Assembly: GCF_029867415.1 (NCBI RefSeq)
Contig: NC_081183.1
Span: 196,776,718 to 196,840,717 of the forward strand
DNA length: 64,000 nucleotides
From: Vicia villosa
Taxonomy: Eukaryota > Streptophyta > Magnoliopsida > Fabales > Fabaceae
Direction: 5' to 3'
Numbering within the stretch: position 1 is the first letter of the stretch; each line of letters begins with the position of its first letter. Shown here in pieces: positions 12,551 through 25,159 of the stretch. The notes under the pieces are model-generated. The model was not told where the DNA came from, did not search any database, and saw only the letters and a list, made by a program, of their open reading frames with translations. A program made the translations under genes and the position numbers.

Positions 12551-12555
12551 CAGCA

Positions 12556-14074
12556 GCATGTCCAAAATATTCAAAGGCACAGAAGATTTAGATTCCCTAA
12601 CTGTCTAACTGAAACTGAGGGCTATCATCAAATTGTGCAGGCTAACTGGAGTTCTCCTATTGAGGGAAGCCCAAGCTTTATCCTCTGGCACAAACTTAAA
12701 AGACTCCAAGTGGTCTTATACAAGCTGAATAAACCTTTACTGTCTGCTAATCAAAGAATAATCCAAGCTAGAGAACAGTTAGCAATTGCTCAAGAAAGCC
12801 TCCTTATGGACAAGTGGAATCCTGATAAAATCACTAATGTGAAAAGATGCAGTGAAGAACTCCTTAAGTGGCATGATATTGAGGAGAGTGTGCTGAAGCA
12901 AAGGTCCAAAATAAAATGGATAAGGGATGGAGATGGAAACAATGCATATTTTCATGCATCTGTTAGAATGGAACAATCCTCTAAAGCCATCTCAATGTTG
13001 GAAACTGCTGATGGTCAGATTCTCTCTAATCCGGTTGACATTGAGGCAGAAATTTTGGGTTTCTATGGAGATCTTATGGGGCATAAAGCTAATTCTCTCG
13101 ACTGTGTGGACATTGGTGTTCTTAGACATGGCTCTCAAATCAATAGAGATCAGAAAATCTCCCTGGAAAGTGGCATTACTGAGGATGAGATCTTAGCTGC
13201 CCTCAAGGGGATTGATGATAACTCAGCCCTTGGTCTTGATGGTTACACTGCAAAAATTTTCAAAACCAGTTGGAACACAATCAAACCTGATGTGATTGCT
13301 GCTATCCATGAGTATTTTGACAAAGGCAAAATGTACAAGGCTTTCAATTGCTCTTTAGTCTCTCTTATTCCTAAAAGTCCCTCTGCAAAGTCTATTAGAG
13401 AATTTAGACCAATTTCAGTGTGTTCTACTTTCTACAAAATCATCTCCAGAATTTTGACTAATAGGCTCAGCAAAGTCATAGGAAGTATAGTGAGTACTAA
13501 CCAAGCTGCTTTCATCCCTGGACAACAGATTCAGAATCACATACTCTTGGCTTTTGAACTTCTTAAAGGCTATGAGTGGAAACAAGGTCCTCCAAAATGT
13601 ATGTTTCAGGTTGACTTACAAAAAGCCTATGACATGATTGATTGGCAGGCTCTGGAATGTATTATGGCTGAGTTGGGAATTCCTCTAAAATTTCTTAAGT
13701 GGATAATGCAAAATCTGACTAGTGTGTCGTATAGATTTAACATAAATGGCAGCCACTCGAAGATGCTTGTTGCTAGAAGAGGTATAAGGCAAAGGGATCC
13801 CATTTCCCCTTACCTTTTTGCTATGCTGATGGAGTATTTACAAAGAAGCCTGCATCATATGCAATTAAACCCCAGATTTAAACATCATGCAAAATGCAAG
13901 AAATTGCAGCTCACCAATTTAATGTTTGCAGATGATGTGCTCCTCTTAGCCAGGGGAGATATTGCCTCGGTTGATCTTTTGCTATCTACCTTTTATAGAT
14001 TTCTTAACTCCACAGGGATGCAGGTGAACAAAGGAAAAAGCAAGATATTTTTGGTGTTGTTACTCAAGAGATGA
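12556..14074 (+). pseudogene. LINE ORF2, reverse transcriptase part
   Basis: This continues the ORF2 frame of 782-1470 in phase after the Ogre-like insertion. It carries the non-LTR RT signature blocks: LIPKS, REFRPISVCSTFYKIISRIL, NQAAFIPG, QVDLQKAYDMIDW (palm Asp), RGIRQRDPISPYLF and the catalytic FADDVLL near 13927. A one-base deletion in the T-run at 14048-14052 shifts the frame to a stop at 14072-14074. The C-terminal part continues in the next frame. The single frameshift and the upstream TGA are the only clear lesions. Confidence 0.9.
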
Positions 14075-15213
14075 AGAATAACCTTCTTGCCTTGTCTGGA
14101 TTCCAAGAAGGGACTATGCCATTCAAGTACCTTGGTGTACCTATTACTACAAAGAAGCTCTCCATTCACCACTATATGGTTTTGATTGATAAAATTGTGT
14201 GCAGGACTCGTATTTGGACCTCTAAGCTACTGACTTATGCAGGGAGATTACAACTTGTCAAAAGTATCTCTTTTGCCATAGTCAATTATTGGATGATGTG
14301 TTTTCCTTTGCCTAAAGTTGTGCTTGCCAAGATTGATTCTATATGTCGATCGTTTCTCTGGACAGGAAAAGATCATATTAGCCGTAAGAGCCTTGTTGCT
14401 TGGACAACTGTCTGTCAGCCTGTTAATAAAGGAGGTCTTAGGGTGATCAATATCCACATCTGGAACAAATGTACTTTGTTAAAATTACTGTGGAACATCT
14501 GTAACAAGCCGGATAACTTATGGGTTAAATGGATTCACGCGTACTACCTGAAGCAGCAACCTATTATGACATTCACTCCTAATTCTGCTAGTACCTGGAT
14601 CATAAGAGAAATCATGAACACTAGATCCCTCATTCAATCATGTCAATCACAGTGGGAAGGGATGATCTTGAAAAACAAATTCTGTTGTGGGGAAATCTAT
14701 AGCAGCTTTAATACTAATCCTTCTATGGATTGGAGTAATCTTTGCATTCGTAATCCTGCTCGTCCTTGTGCTATTATGATCCTTTGGCTTCTATGTCACA
14801 AGAGACTTGCTACTAAAAGTAGACTGTGTAAGTTTGGCTTCATCAACAATACTAACTGTCTTGTTTGTGGGCTGATCGAATCCGATAGCCATATTTTCTT
14901 TGATTGCAACGAGTATCATGAGATTTGGAGGGCTATTCTTCACTGGATTCAAATTGATCGTTGTCCTAAGCTTTGGGATGAGGAGATTAGTTGGCTTATG
15001 ACGCGTACAAAAGGCAAAGGCTGGAGATCTCGTTTACTCAAACTTGCTCTAGCTGAAGATTTATATGGCATTTGGATTCACAGGAACAGTTTGATTTTTG
15101 GATCTCCTAGAGATAGAAAACATACTATTCAAGGGATTATTAATAAAATAGTTTTTAGGGGTTGGGCTTGTAGAGTTTTAAAACCTCATATTGCTAGTCT
15201 TATGACTATTTAG
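14071..15213 (+). pseudogene. LINE ORF2, C-terminal part with zf-RVT domain
   Basis: The +1-shifted continuation of ORF2 starts with the typical post-palm motif FKYLGVPI. It runs through a thumb/connection region and ends with the zinc-binding RT domain of plant LINEs: a CLVCGLIESDSHIFFDC pattern (C-x2-C...H...C) near 14860-14910, preceded by the ILWLLCHKRLATKSRL region. Its stop is at 15211-15213. Confidence 0.9.
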
Positions 15214-15312
15214 AGCTCACCTCTAGTTTTTTTCCTTGTCCTTGGCGATGCTGGATCCTTGTGATCGCGTTGTATTAACTATTTTTGGCTAATAAAGTTC
15301 CTTATTTCCAAA
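15214..15312 (+). other. LINE 3' UTR and tail
   Basis: About 100 bp after the ORF2 stop include a GGCTAATAAAGTTCC polyadenylation-like signal and end in a short A-rich stretch (TTCCAAAAATAA). This is the usual 3' end of plant LINEs. No target duplication can be checked because the 5' end is outside the window. Confidence 0.65.
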
Positions 15313-16029
15313 AATAAGAATTTTTTTAAGAGCTTTAATTGTTCCAATTTCTAAGCAACATCCACAACTCAAAGAAATAAAATTGACATTTTTTCTTGCT
15401 TTAATTGTAGAAAATCAAATCATATGGCTAAAAAAATATAGGATTAGGCGTAAACCATATTGTGGTCCTAATATGTAAGTTAATGGTAAGAAGTTTATTT
15501 CTATGATTAGAAAAATAATAAATTAAAACATAAGTGATAATAAATTTGATTTCAGCATAAATATTTGATAACAAATTAGTTAATTATGACAAATTTTATA
15601 TATTTAATTATAAATATAAATATTTTCTAAAATTTACACTAAAATAAATTAAAATAAAATTATAAGAGATTTAGAGTTAAAATAAATAACCATCGAAAAT
15701 AAAATTTGATTATAAATTTTAATTGATTATATATATAAAAAATTAATTAAGATCTAAGAAATGTTAATTGTCACAAAAATTATATCTTTTTAAAATGATG
15801 ATTTTACCTATATTATTTATAAATGATCCATAATTTATTACCATAGATCAAGTTATCTGCAGAACCATAAACAAATACATGAATGAATTAAAAATTTATT
15901 ATAGTTTAGAATTTCATGCCCAGGGCCCGGGCAAGAAGGCCCACAGTCCACGGCCTCAAAAAATTGGGGGCCTCGAATTTAGGAGGTGCAATTAAAAAAA
16001 AATTAATACTGCAATAGTAAAATATATAA

Positions 16030-16125
16030 AGGCTGGCGTAAGTGTTCAACATCTCTTGATTGGTAGCCCAGCGACTTACAGTTTTCTTAGAATCCCAGAG
16101 GTATCGGTTCGAAGCTTAGTAGCTT
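16030..16125 (+). other. Possible tRNA-derived (SINE-like) sequence
   Basis: TGGCGTAAGTG near 16034 fits the pol III A-box consensus TRGYNNANNNG. GGTTCGAAGC near 16107 fits a B box about 70 bp downstream, the tRNA spacing. No clear tail or target duplication was found, so this is only suggestive. Confidence 0.3.
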
Positions 16126-16137
16126 CCATATTTTGAA

Positions 16138-16385
16138 AATGTTAGTTTTTTACATAGATACTCTCTTTCATAACTTGTACGGCTTCCCTATTTTAAAAAC
16201 GTTAATTTTTTTACATAAATACTCTCTTTTTACGAATTAGATAAGACAATGCCAATTCTCATTTTTTACATAAATACTCTCTTTCATAACTTGTACGGCT
16301 TCCATATTTTAAATACGTTAATTTTTTACATAAATACTCCCTTTTTACAAATTAGATAAGACAATGTCAATTCTCATTTCAATGC
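16138..16385. repeat. Tandem duplication of ~122 bp
   Basis: The block containing TACATAAATACTCTCTTT, ATAACTTGTACGGCTTCC and AGATAAGACAATG occurs twice in direct orientation (about 16138-16260 and 16261-16385) within the spacer of the inverted repeat. Confidence 0.75.
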
Positions 16386-17003
16386 ATTTTTGTCTTTTCA
16401 ATATAATATAATAAATTGTTAATTCATTCATTTGTTTATGGTCCTGCAGATAACTTGATCTATGGCAATAAATTATGGATCATTTAGAAATAATAGAGGT
16501 AAAATCATCATTTTAAAAAGATATAATTTTTGTGACAATTAACATTTCTTAGATCTTAATTATTATTTTTATATATAATCAATTAAAATTTATAATAAAA
16601 TTTTAAATCAAATTTTATTTTCGATGGTTATTTATTGTAACTCTTAATCTCTTATAATTTTATTTTAATTCATTTTAGTATAAATTTTAGAAACTATTTA
16701 TATTTATAATTAAATATATAAAATTTGTCATCAATTAACTCATTTGTTTTCAAATTTTTATGCTGAAATCAAATTTATTATCACTTATGTTTTGATTTAT
16801 TATTTTTCTAATCATAGAAATAAACTTCTTACTATTAACTTACATATTAGGATTACAATATGGTTTACGCCTACTCCTACATTTTTTAGCCATATGATTT
16901 GATTTTCTACAATTAAAGCAAGAACAAACGTCACTTTTATTTTTTGAGTTGTGGATGTTGCTTAGAAATTGGAACAATTAAAGCTCTTAAAAAAATTCTC
17001 ATT

Positions 17004-17587
17004 CCTAATCCAGTTAATTATATTTCGATTTCGAATTCTTTAATGATTTGCAGATGACTACTTATCTACATTGAAATTCTTTTTATGGTTAGAAACAACC
17101 TAAACTTCGTATTTTTGATCTTGTCTCTGAGATTCTTTTTTATTTTAGAAGAGAGTAAAACATTAATTTTTTGGTTAGGGGTCCATTTATTTATTTGGCC
17201 TGTACCTCTAAAAAGTCGGGACTGACCCTGTATAATACCTAGCGAGAGTGAGTAAGTTATATGTAAATGTGAGAATTTAATAACAATTGTCAGAATTAAA
17301 AAAGTAAAAGTTGAGATTAAATATTTGTTTTCACTAAATCATGTGTCATTAAGAGGAAATAGAACTTATTAATCAAATTTTATAAATATTTTTTAATCTC
17401 AATCATTAAATATAAATCAAATAGTTGTTATTAAAATTAAACTATCACATTCTCATATAACATACTCATTCTCATATAACTTACTCATTCTCACATTAAA
17501 TATGATAAATTGTTTACATGTGTTTATTGTTATTATTGTTATGTTTAATTTTAAATAAAAAATAATTTAATAGTAATATATAAAATA
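17004..17587. other. AT-rich intergenic DNA
   Basis: No gene is visible. 17180-17230 (GGCCTGTACCTC…AGTCGGGACTGACCCTG) looks like one end of a hAT-type element. A CAGGGCCCGGGCAAG stretch at 15921 could be the opposite end, but no 8-bp duplication is seen. Confidence 0.35.
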
Positions 17588-17803
17588 GAGGAGGGTTATA
17601 TTTAAAGCAAGAGTAAGTTATTATAACTTACTCCAAATCTAGACCATTGATTCTTTTCAATCCAGTGGTTAAAAATAATAAGTAATTAAATGTGGAGAGA
17701 GAAAACTATTACTTATTATTTTTAACCATTATATTGAGAAGAATCAATGGTCTAGATTTGGAGTAAGTTATAATAACTTACTCGAGTAAATATAACCCTC
17801 CTC
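17588..17803. mobile_element. MITE with long terminal inverted repeats and TA target duplication
   Basis: This 216-bp element has ends GAGGAGGGTTATATTTA and its complement. The inverted repeats extend ~90 bp inward (…ACTCCAAATCTAGACCATTG). It is flanked by TA on both sides (17586-17587, 17804-17805). The TA duplication points to the Tc1/mariner class, though the ends are not the classic Stowaway CTCCCTCC. Confidence 0.8.
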
Positions 17804-18373
17804 TATAAAATATAATGTAATTATTAAATTTTTAATTAAAGAATATCATTTATGTCATTTTGTATTTATTAATTATTAAAACCGTTATTTTATTAAACAT
17901 TTTAATTAATTTATAATTATCATTCATCAATTATAAACTTTCAATTATAATCATTTACCGAAAGCTATTAACTAGTTTATCAACAACTCCTCCTCAACTA
18001 TTTTTATCAAAAAGATATTAAGTATAAAAAATTGTGGCCGAAAATTTTTAAGACTAAATTATAAAAAAAAATTGAAAAAAATATTTATATAACTTAATAC
18101 TCATATTTAAATAAAAGTTAATTTGGAATGGAATATAAACAGGGTAGTTAATTGTTTCATTGTTCGTGGGGCGAAAAATAAATAAAATAGGTGCCTGTCA
18201 GTAAAAATAGAAACAAAAATTGATTATTGATGTTGGGGTTGTTGTGAATTGTGATAATTGATGAAACCAAGTTTAGGTACTGTGCTTGCCGTGATGAACT
18301 GGGCAGGTAGGTGGGATATAAATAGGTGTTTCATGGAGTGTTTGACTTAAGCTAGGTAGGCGACAAAACATTT

Positions 18374-18448
18374 ATGGCAAAAATTCATGTGGGTCTTTTA
18401 GCAATTTGCAATGGTTACGATTATAAATTAGATTCCTTCACCCGATAG
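18374..18448 (+). other. 24-codon micro-ORF downstream of a TATA box (uncertain)
   Basis: A GGGATATAAATAGG promoter-like sequence at 18311-18324 is followed 50 bp on by an ATG opening a 24-residue frame (MAKIHVGLLAICNGYDYK…) that ends at TAG. No family is recognised. It may be the head of a decayed gene whose remainder was replaced by the repeat at 18451. Confidence 0.2.
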
Positions 18449-18450
18449 TA

Positions 18451-18625
18451 GGGGTGTTCAAAACCAAACTGGTTCAATATAAAATTGCAAAATCGAATCG
18501 AACTAAATTGAAACTGCAAAAAATTGCATTTGGTTCGAATGTGTTTATGCCATTTTTAAACAAAACCGCGCAGTTCGGTTCTATTCGGTTTGTAATTTAC
18601 AAATCAAACCGGATTACGTTACAAC
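18451..18625. repeat. Dispersed plant repeat rich in AACCGAAC-type motifs
   Basis: GGGGTGTTCAAAACCAAACT … AAATCGAATCGAACTAAATTG … CAGTTCGGTTCTATTCGGTT … CAAATCAAACCGG is a partly self-complementary sequence of the kind scattered widely in plant genomes. The short open frame across it is not a gene. Confidence 0.5.
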
Positions 18626-18765
18626 CAACATTCACTTAACTCACATCCAACCCAAACTCAAAGCTATTATGTCTTAACCTTACGATTACGAATGATTTTC
18701 CTTCCTCACACTAAAGATTTTAGTTTAAGTCTTTTAAAATCTCACCTAACGGTATCACATTCTTG

Positions 18766-18902
18766 CCTTCTTTTCACTACACTAGAGAATTAGAAGACTG
18801 GTGGCTTGACTACTACAAAGGTGTGCAAGATCCTTGTCTCATGGCTCAGTACCTGACTGGTGCCTTTTTGTTTCTTCAAGACTTCGAGAAGAAAGGCAAA
18901 GG
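18766..18902 (+). other. Coding-like fragment of unknown family
   Basis: A stop-free stretch encodes HYTRELEDWWLDYYKGVQDP and continues through …LMAQYLTGAFLFLQDFEKKGK. Its composition is rich in aromatic and acidic residues, unlike its AT-rich surroundings. A GGTAAGTC donor-like site follows at 18900. It may be an exon remnant of a transposon-borne or host gene. No family was recognised. Confidence 0.3.
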
Positions 18903-21900
18903 TAAGTCTTGTAACCTGCTTTAGAAGGTGACAAATAAGACCCGTAGGAAAAAATTACTTACCCACTGCGGGCCCTATTATAATTGACCCGGGCATTTAT
19001 TGCAGCATTCAGTCTAATTAATGTCCTCACGTTCATCCTCACCATCCATCATGGTGAATAGAAAGACAACAACTCCGACTAGCGAGAAATTTGATGGCGA
19101 GGAAAGTGTCATAACATAGATACGCACTGCTATGGGCGACCTTCGTTGCAGAACCAAAACCTGAAGGATAAAGTCCCCAATATCCTCAATCTGGAGAATA
19201 AATTAAGTGAGTAAATCTGAGCGCATTTTTGATTGATCCTAAGAAGAATTGTCATTTATGTTTTGTATCTTTTAGCAATATGAATTTAAGGAAGATTGGC
19301 CAAAAGATTGTCCACAACCATATCAAACCTAAGAAGATTTAAATTCATTTTAAGTCATACTTTTTTTTACAACAAAATCAAATCTTCATCATAAACAAAT
19401 CTTCATAAAAAAAACTGCATCAAATCAAATATGCATTATCAATTCAAATGCCCATTAGAGAAAAGCCTATCAGATGATTGCTATATAAAGACCCCTCCTA
19501 ACAATAAAGCAGTTGTGAGATAGAGTTGAAGATCTTATGTGTTAGGTTTTGTTTTTGGGTCCTTTGTTTGTGTTGTGCACCTCTATAGAGCCTAAGTTTC
19601 ATTTCCAAGGCATAGAGGTCATTTTGTTAGTTGAGTTCTATGTCAATATTCCTTAAATCTGTTTTATGTAAAGATCACTAGGATACTGATTGAGAGAAAT
19701 TAAGAGGGGTTCTCAGATTTAGAGGGCTCTTAAATTGAAAGATACATGTAGTATTAGGAAGAAGGCATTGAACAAGGTTTGTTCATCTAAGGCTAATTTT
19801 ACCAATACTATTGAGATCAATTTTCCTTTCTTGGGTTGAAATCCCCCCAGGCGTAGGTGACGTTGCACTGAATTGGGACGTAGGTGACGTTGCACTGAAT
19901 TGGGTTACCAATTTTCCTGTGTTCTTTATTGCTTTACGATTTATAATTTGTTTTCTATTGTCTATCAATTCTGGTTTAAGATGTTGAACATATTGGCTTA
20001 GACATCATGTCCAATATTTGTCCTACGAAGAATAGAATTTCACGATGTACTTCTTTCTATCATCAATCATTTCTCCCATACAAGCTTCTTGTTTGAGGGA
20101 TTTGACCGGTGTAATTCTTTCTATAATGACATAAGCCCACTCAACTTCGACCCTCTAAACATAAAGCTTCCTAGGAATACTAAAAAGGAGGGGGGAGGAG
20201 CTCTGACCAACCCCAAGCATGATCGGTTTATCTCACTATTATAAATGAATGAGAAACCTCTTATATTAAAGAACTTCGCCTAGACATGTCTCGTACTTGA
20301 AGGACTATGTAATATCAGGATTTCTATTAGAGTACTTTGCCTTTATATGCCTTTTTATTTTGGGAGTCTTTATTGATAATACTTATGATTTAATCACTAT
20401 ACTCTTTTAGGCTTTGTGTTCGAGGAACTTTATATCAATATATCTGTAATGGCCCAAGTCCACCTGGCATCAATAGACTTCAAACCCCTAGGGATAAAGA
20501 ATGCTAAGTTCATGGAAAGGACTCAAAGTAGCATAGGTGGGTCTATGTCAATATCAAGTTATATCGATCGACCTTGTCATTCACAAACAAGAAGACAAAA
20601 TTGTTAATTACCATAAAGATCACACTAAGATAAGAAGACAATGTTCTTGATGGCTATAAAGAATGCACTCAGATTTAAAAACAACTTATTTAATGATGAT
20701 AATGGTCAAGATCAGTAAAACAAGGGACTCAAGTATAAATAGACCAATTCATTTCCAAATCTCATATAAGTGAGACATCACCGATTCTAAGTGAAGTGAA
20801 AATGATGAGTAGACAAATAAAGTGTTGGATATTTAAAAATAAGATATTGTATTACTATTTACTATTAAAATTACTAATCAACTATATAACTAAGAAAAGA
20901 AGATATATTAAAACTATCTAGATTGCCCTTTTCTATTATATTAATTTACACTAACGAAAAGTCAACAAAATAATTAGTCAATGTCTCAATTTTTCCCATT
21001 ATAATAAACCACAAAGTGACACACACGTGCGCGTGCATGCCCACACATACACACGCGTGCACACACATTTACTTTTTAGTATAAATAACAAAAATTGAAT
21101 CCATTTTTAATGTAATTAAGAAGAACATTGAAAATTGTTAAATTTTCAAAACACAAAATTTAATCTCAATTGAAAAGTATAATTATTTATGACAACTAGC
21201 AACTTACGAGTCATTATCAATATAATACGTATTTTATTTTTAAACAATCATTATCTTTATTTGAGAGACAAAATTCTTATTTTCAAATATCAAAATTTTT
21301 TTTTTTTACTCTCCATCCCACCAGTTCTTTTTTACTTTTTGTATGATTATTTAATCCAATACTATTTATATAATTGTTTGCTTTTTACAATAAAATAACT
21401 CATTTTAAATTTACATGTGTATCTAAATAAATTTTATACCGTATCAATTCGAATAATACTCGATAGTGGTGCAAACAATTAACTTTCCATATCATGAGTC
21501 CCTATCAAGATAATATCTATTTTATTTTAATCAATGATTATTTTTAGTTGAGAGGCAAAATCTTTATTTTTAAATGCTAATTTTTTTCTTTCTCTATTTT
21601 ACGATCATTTTTTTTCTTTTTTTTTTACGATTATTTAATATAATTGAATCTATATGATAATTATTTATTTTATAATTAAATAATCAATTTAAAATTTACA
21701 TATATAATTAAATATATTTTATATCATACTAAATAAACTTACTCCTAAATACGCACATTTATTTTACGAGGGTTGTTATTCTTACACAGAAAATTTTACA
21801 CCATAAGCTACACCATCTCAAGTACTGACGTGTGCTTATGTATCTGTATTTAAACAAAAAAAAATTAAATATATTAAAAAAATCAAAACCGTATCAAATT

Positions 21901-22448
21901 ACGGGTGTTAGTTGTCATTTTTGGTGTAGCTATATCATTTATGTTATTTTACTAGTTACTTCCTAAAGCCACACAAAAAAAAAAAAATTAATATAGAAAT
22001 CATGAAACACCAAAGTAAAATAAAATAATTTAAAAAATTGCATAAAAAATATGATAGAATTGGCCTTTTCTAATACCTAAAAGCAGAGTTTCAAACAAGA
22101 GGCAAACTAATAGTCTATAAACTAACAACTTATAAATTTGATCGTGATTAGGCAAGACAATAGAGCGGGTCAGAAATGAATTTAAGAAAATTTAATTTCG
22201 CCTCTGTAACCGTCCTCAAATTTGATTGAAACTAATAATTAGTTTTCCGTTTCCACCCCTATCCTCAACAATGAGCTTTTTTCTCCGCCTCCCTTGCATA
22301 AAATATAACTTCTTTTAAAATGCATATTTTTTCATTAACAATAAACATTAATAATTAAACTAAATAAATATTTATTTTAAAAGTAATCATAATATTTGAT
22401 ACTTTATTTAATTTATATTTTTAAAAAATAAATAATAATTTCAATAAA
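18903..22448. other. Intergenic DNA without recognised genes
   Basis: AT-rich sequence with frequent stops on both strands. Small local features are a 24-bp direct duplication (GTAGGTGACGTTGCACTGAA, 19853-19905) and an alternating purine-pyrimidine tract (21001-21068). Confidence 0.5.
21001..21068. repeat. CA/GT-CG alternating tract (Z-DNA-prone)
   Basis: ACACACGTGCGCGTGCATGC and the following CACACATACACACGCGTGCA form a long, mostly alternating purine-pyrimidine run. Confidence 0.6.
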
Positions 22449-23187
22449 CATCATTACAAAAAATAAGCTCTGTAGTGACGTGATTTTCATGCCACAAAGT
22501 GGAAAATCACGTCACAACACCAAATTTGCGACGTGAACCTATACTATGTCTCTTGGGAGTGCGTGGCAACTCATTTGTGTCGTGATTTTTACGTCACTGA
22601 ATAGTGACATGGAAATTACGTCGCAACGTGATGCACAGACACCAACAACTTTTTCTGTTGGAACAGACAAAGGTACTGACAGGAACAGAAAAAGCAGGAA
22701 CGCACATAATAAGGAGAATGTTTGTGACGTGTTAACCATGCCACAAGGTTGCGACGTGAAAAACACTTCACAACCTGCACAGTTTTTTTTGCAACATCCC
22801 GATTTATTTTAAGAAGTTGCGACGTGTTACACATGTCATAAATTAGTGACATGTAAAACATGTCACAAAAATGAAATTAAAAAAATGATTATTATTATTA
22901 TTATTAAAAAAAGGATTTATTATTAATATTTTTTATTCGAAATTAATAACCATTAATAAAAAATATTTATTTAATTACAATAATAATAAGTAAAATATTA
23001 TTCACAATTAAAATTAAAATATAATAATAAATAAAATACTAAAATATATTAAATTTATAATATAATAATAAACAAAATATTACATAAAATTCAATTATTC
23101 TACACAATTTCTAATTAAAACAACGTATAATAAAAATCTAACATATAATACATATTATGTATTCTATTTTTTAAGTTCTATTTTATT

Positions 23188-23300
<113 letters not shown>

Positions 23301-23561
23301 CAGATTTTATAATATTTATTATTACTAAAATAAATTCTGTTTTAGATAAAAATAAAATATATTCTACTTTTTTAATAAATTTAATTATAGATTCTGTTTT
23401 ACTAAATATTATATATTTAAAAATATTTTTTTTTTACTAAATAAAAATATTCTGATTTTTAATAAATAATAATATAGATTTGAAAATAAAAATATAATCT
23501 GTTTTATAATAAAAAATATATTTTCTTATTATAGTCCAACAATAAACACTAAAATATAATC

Positions 23562-23663
<102 letters not shown>

Positions 23664-25026
23664 TCTTAAAAAACAAACAATAAACACTAAAATCCTAAAC
23701 AAACAATCAACACTAAAATCTTAAGCAAACAACAATAAGCATACAACACTAAAATTCTAAACAAACACATACATCAATTAGAAATTATAGAGATAAAATT
23801 GAAAACTCACCTCTATGAAGCTTTCAAATAAACTCTCAAATGAAGCTTGAAATCTTAAAGCTTAGAAAACCTCTACAACAAAAAAAATAAAATATTAGAG
23901 ATAATTTTTTTATACGAAAAATTAAAAAAAACAATAAAATACTACTTTGTATTAATTTTGTGGAAGGAAAAAGAAGAAAAAATCTGTTAGATTAATTTTG
24001 TGAAGGAAGGAGAAGAAAAAAATATGGTGGAAGAAGGAGAAGAGAGGAAGAGAAGGGGAAGAAAGAATGGGGAAGGAAGAAGGAGGAAGAAAGAAAGAAA
24101 GAGGAAGAGATGGGGTTACGCAGAAGTCTGCGCGCTAGCTGTATTTATTGGGAAATAGCGACGTGATTTTCATAATACAATCAGCAAAGTGAAAATCACG
24201 TCGCAACCTGTTAACAGTCAAATATTAGCCACGTGGTCTGCATGTCGCTATAGTTGCGACGTGGAATGCATGACGCAACAGTTCAAACAATAACTTTCTT
24301 TATTGCTTTTACTCATTCTAGTCAGAACCAAGTCAAGTCAAAGTCAAACTTTTCCCCCAAAAAGTTTGCGACGTGGATTCCATGACACAACTTAATTTTT
24401 CAAAATTTCAAAAATTCCTCCATCTGATTGTTAGAGTATTAATTATTATTTTTTAATTATTTTAACGTACCGACGTTATACCCATGTTGAAAATATATAT
24501 TGTTATAGTGACGTTATGGCCACGTCGCAACTACCGTTTTTTAGCCACATATGAACCACGCCACAAATTCACGTGGCTGGACAACATATTTCTTGTAGTG
24601 CATAATATTTTAAAATAAAAAATAATAAACAAGTAATAAAATTTTAAAAATAAAAATAATAAATTAAAAAAATGCAGTTTTCTAACATAATATCTCTTTT
24701 GTTGGATTTATCAAACTAACTATTACAAAAAAGAGTTTAATTTCTATAATTTTTTTTATATATCATCATTATTTAATTATATTACTTTAAAATAGATTAA
24801 AATTAAATATTTAAATTAATCAACGGTCCTAATTACTTAATAGTGTTAAAAAAATTTACAGTGTAAAATTTCAGTTAAATTTTTTTAAAATTAATATAAT
24901 AACAATGTTATATAAAATTGGAATGCTTTATATCGATAATCTCAATAAACTTAAGAACTAAGAGCATCAATTACATTGATTAAAATGAAAGAAACCATTA
25001 CATATTTATTCCAAATTTTAAAATAT

Positions 25027-25145
<119 letters not shown>

Positions 25146-25159
25146 TCTTACATATAAGT

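Larger units (their letters stand above)
15313..17003. mobile_element. Long inverted repeat (foldback-like element)
   Basis: Arms of ~590 bp (15313-15901 and ~16406-17003) are inverted copies of one another. They diverge by point changes and small indels. For example, the outer AAGAGCTTTAATTGTTCC pairs with GGAACAATTAAAGCTCTT, and the inner ATCAAGTTATCTGCAG pairs with CTGCAGATAACTTGAT. The spacer is ~500 bp and contains no ORF. The element abuts the LINE 3' end. It could be a foldback/MULE-type element or two inverted copies of one repeat. Confidence 0.7.

Noticed and set aside
22546..22861. Open frames on both strands near the left CACTA end
   Set aside because: They are made of the GCGACGTG subterminal repeats read through; no domain.
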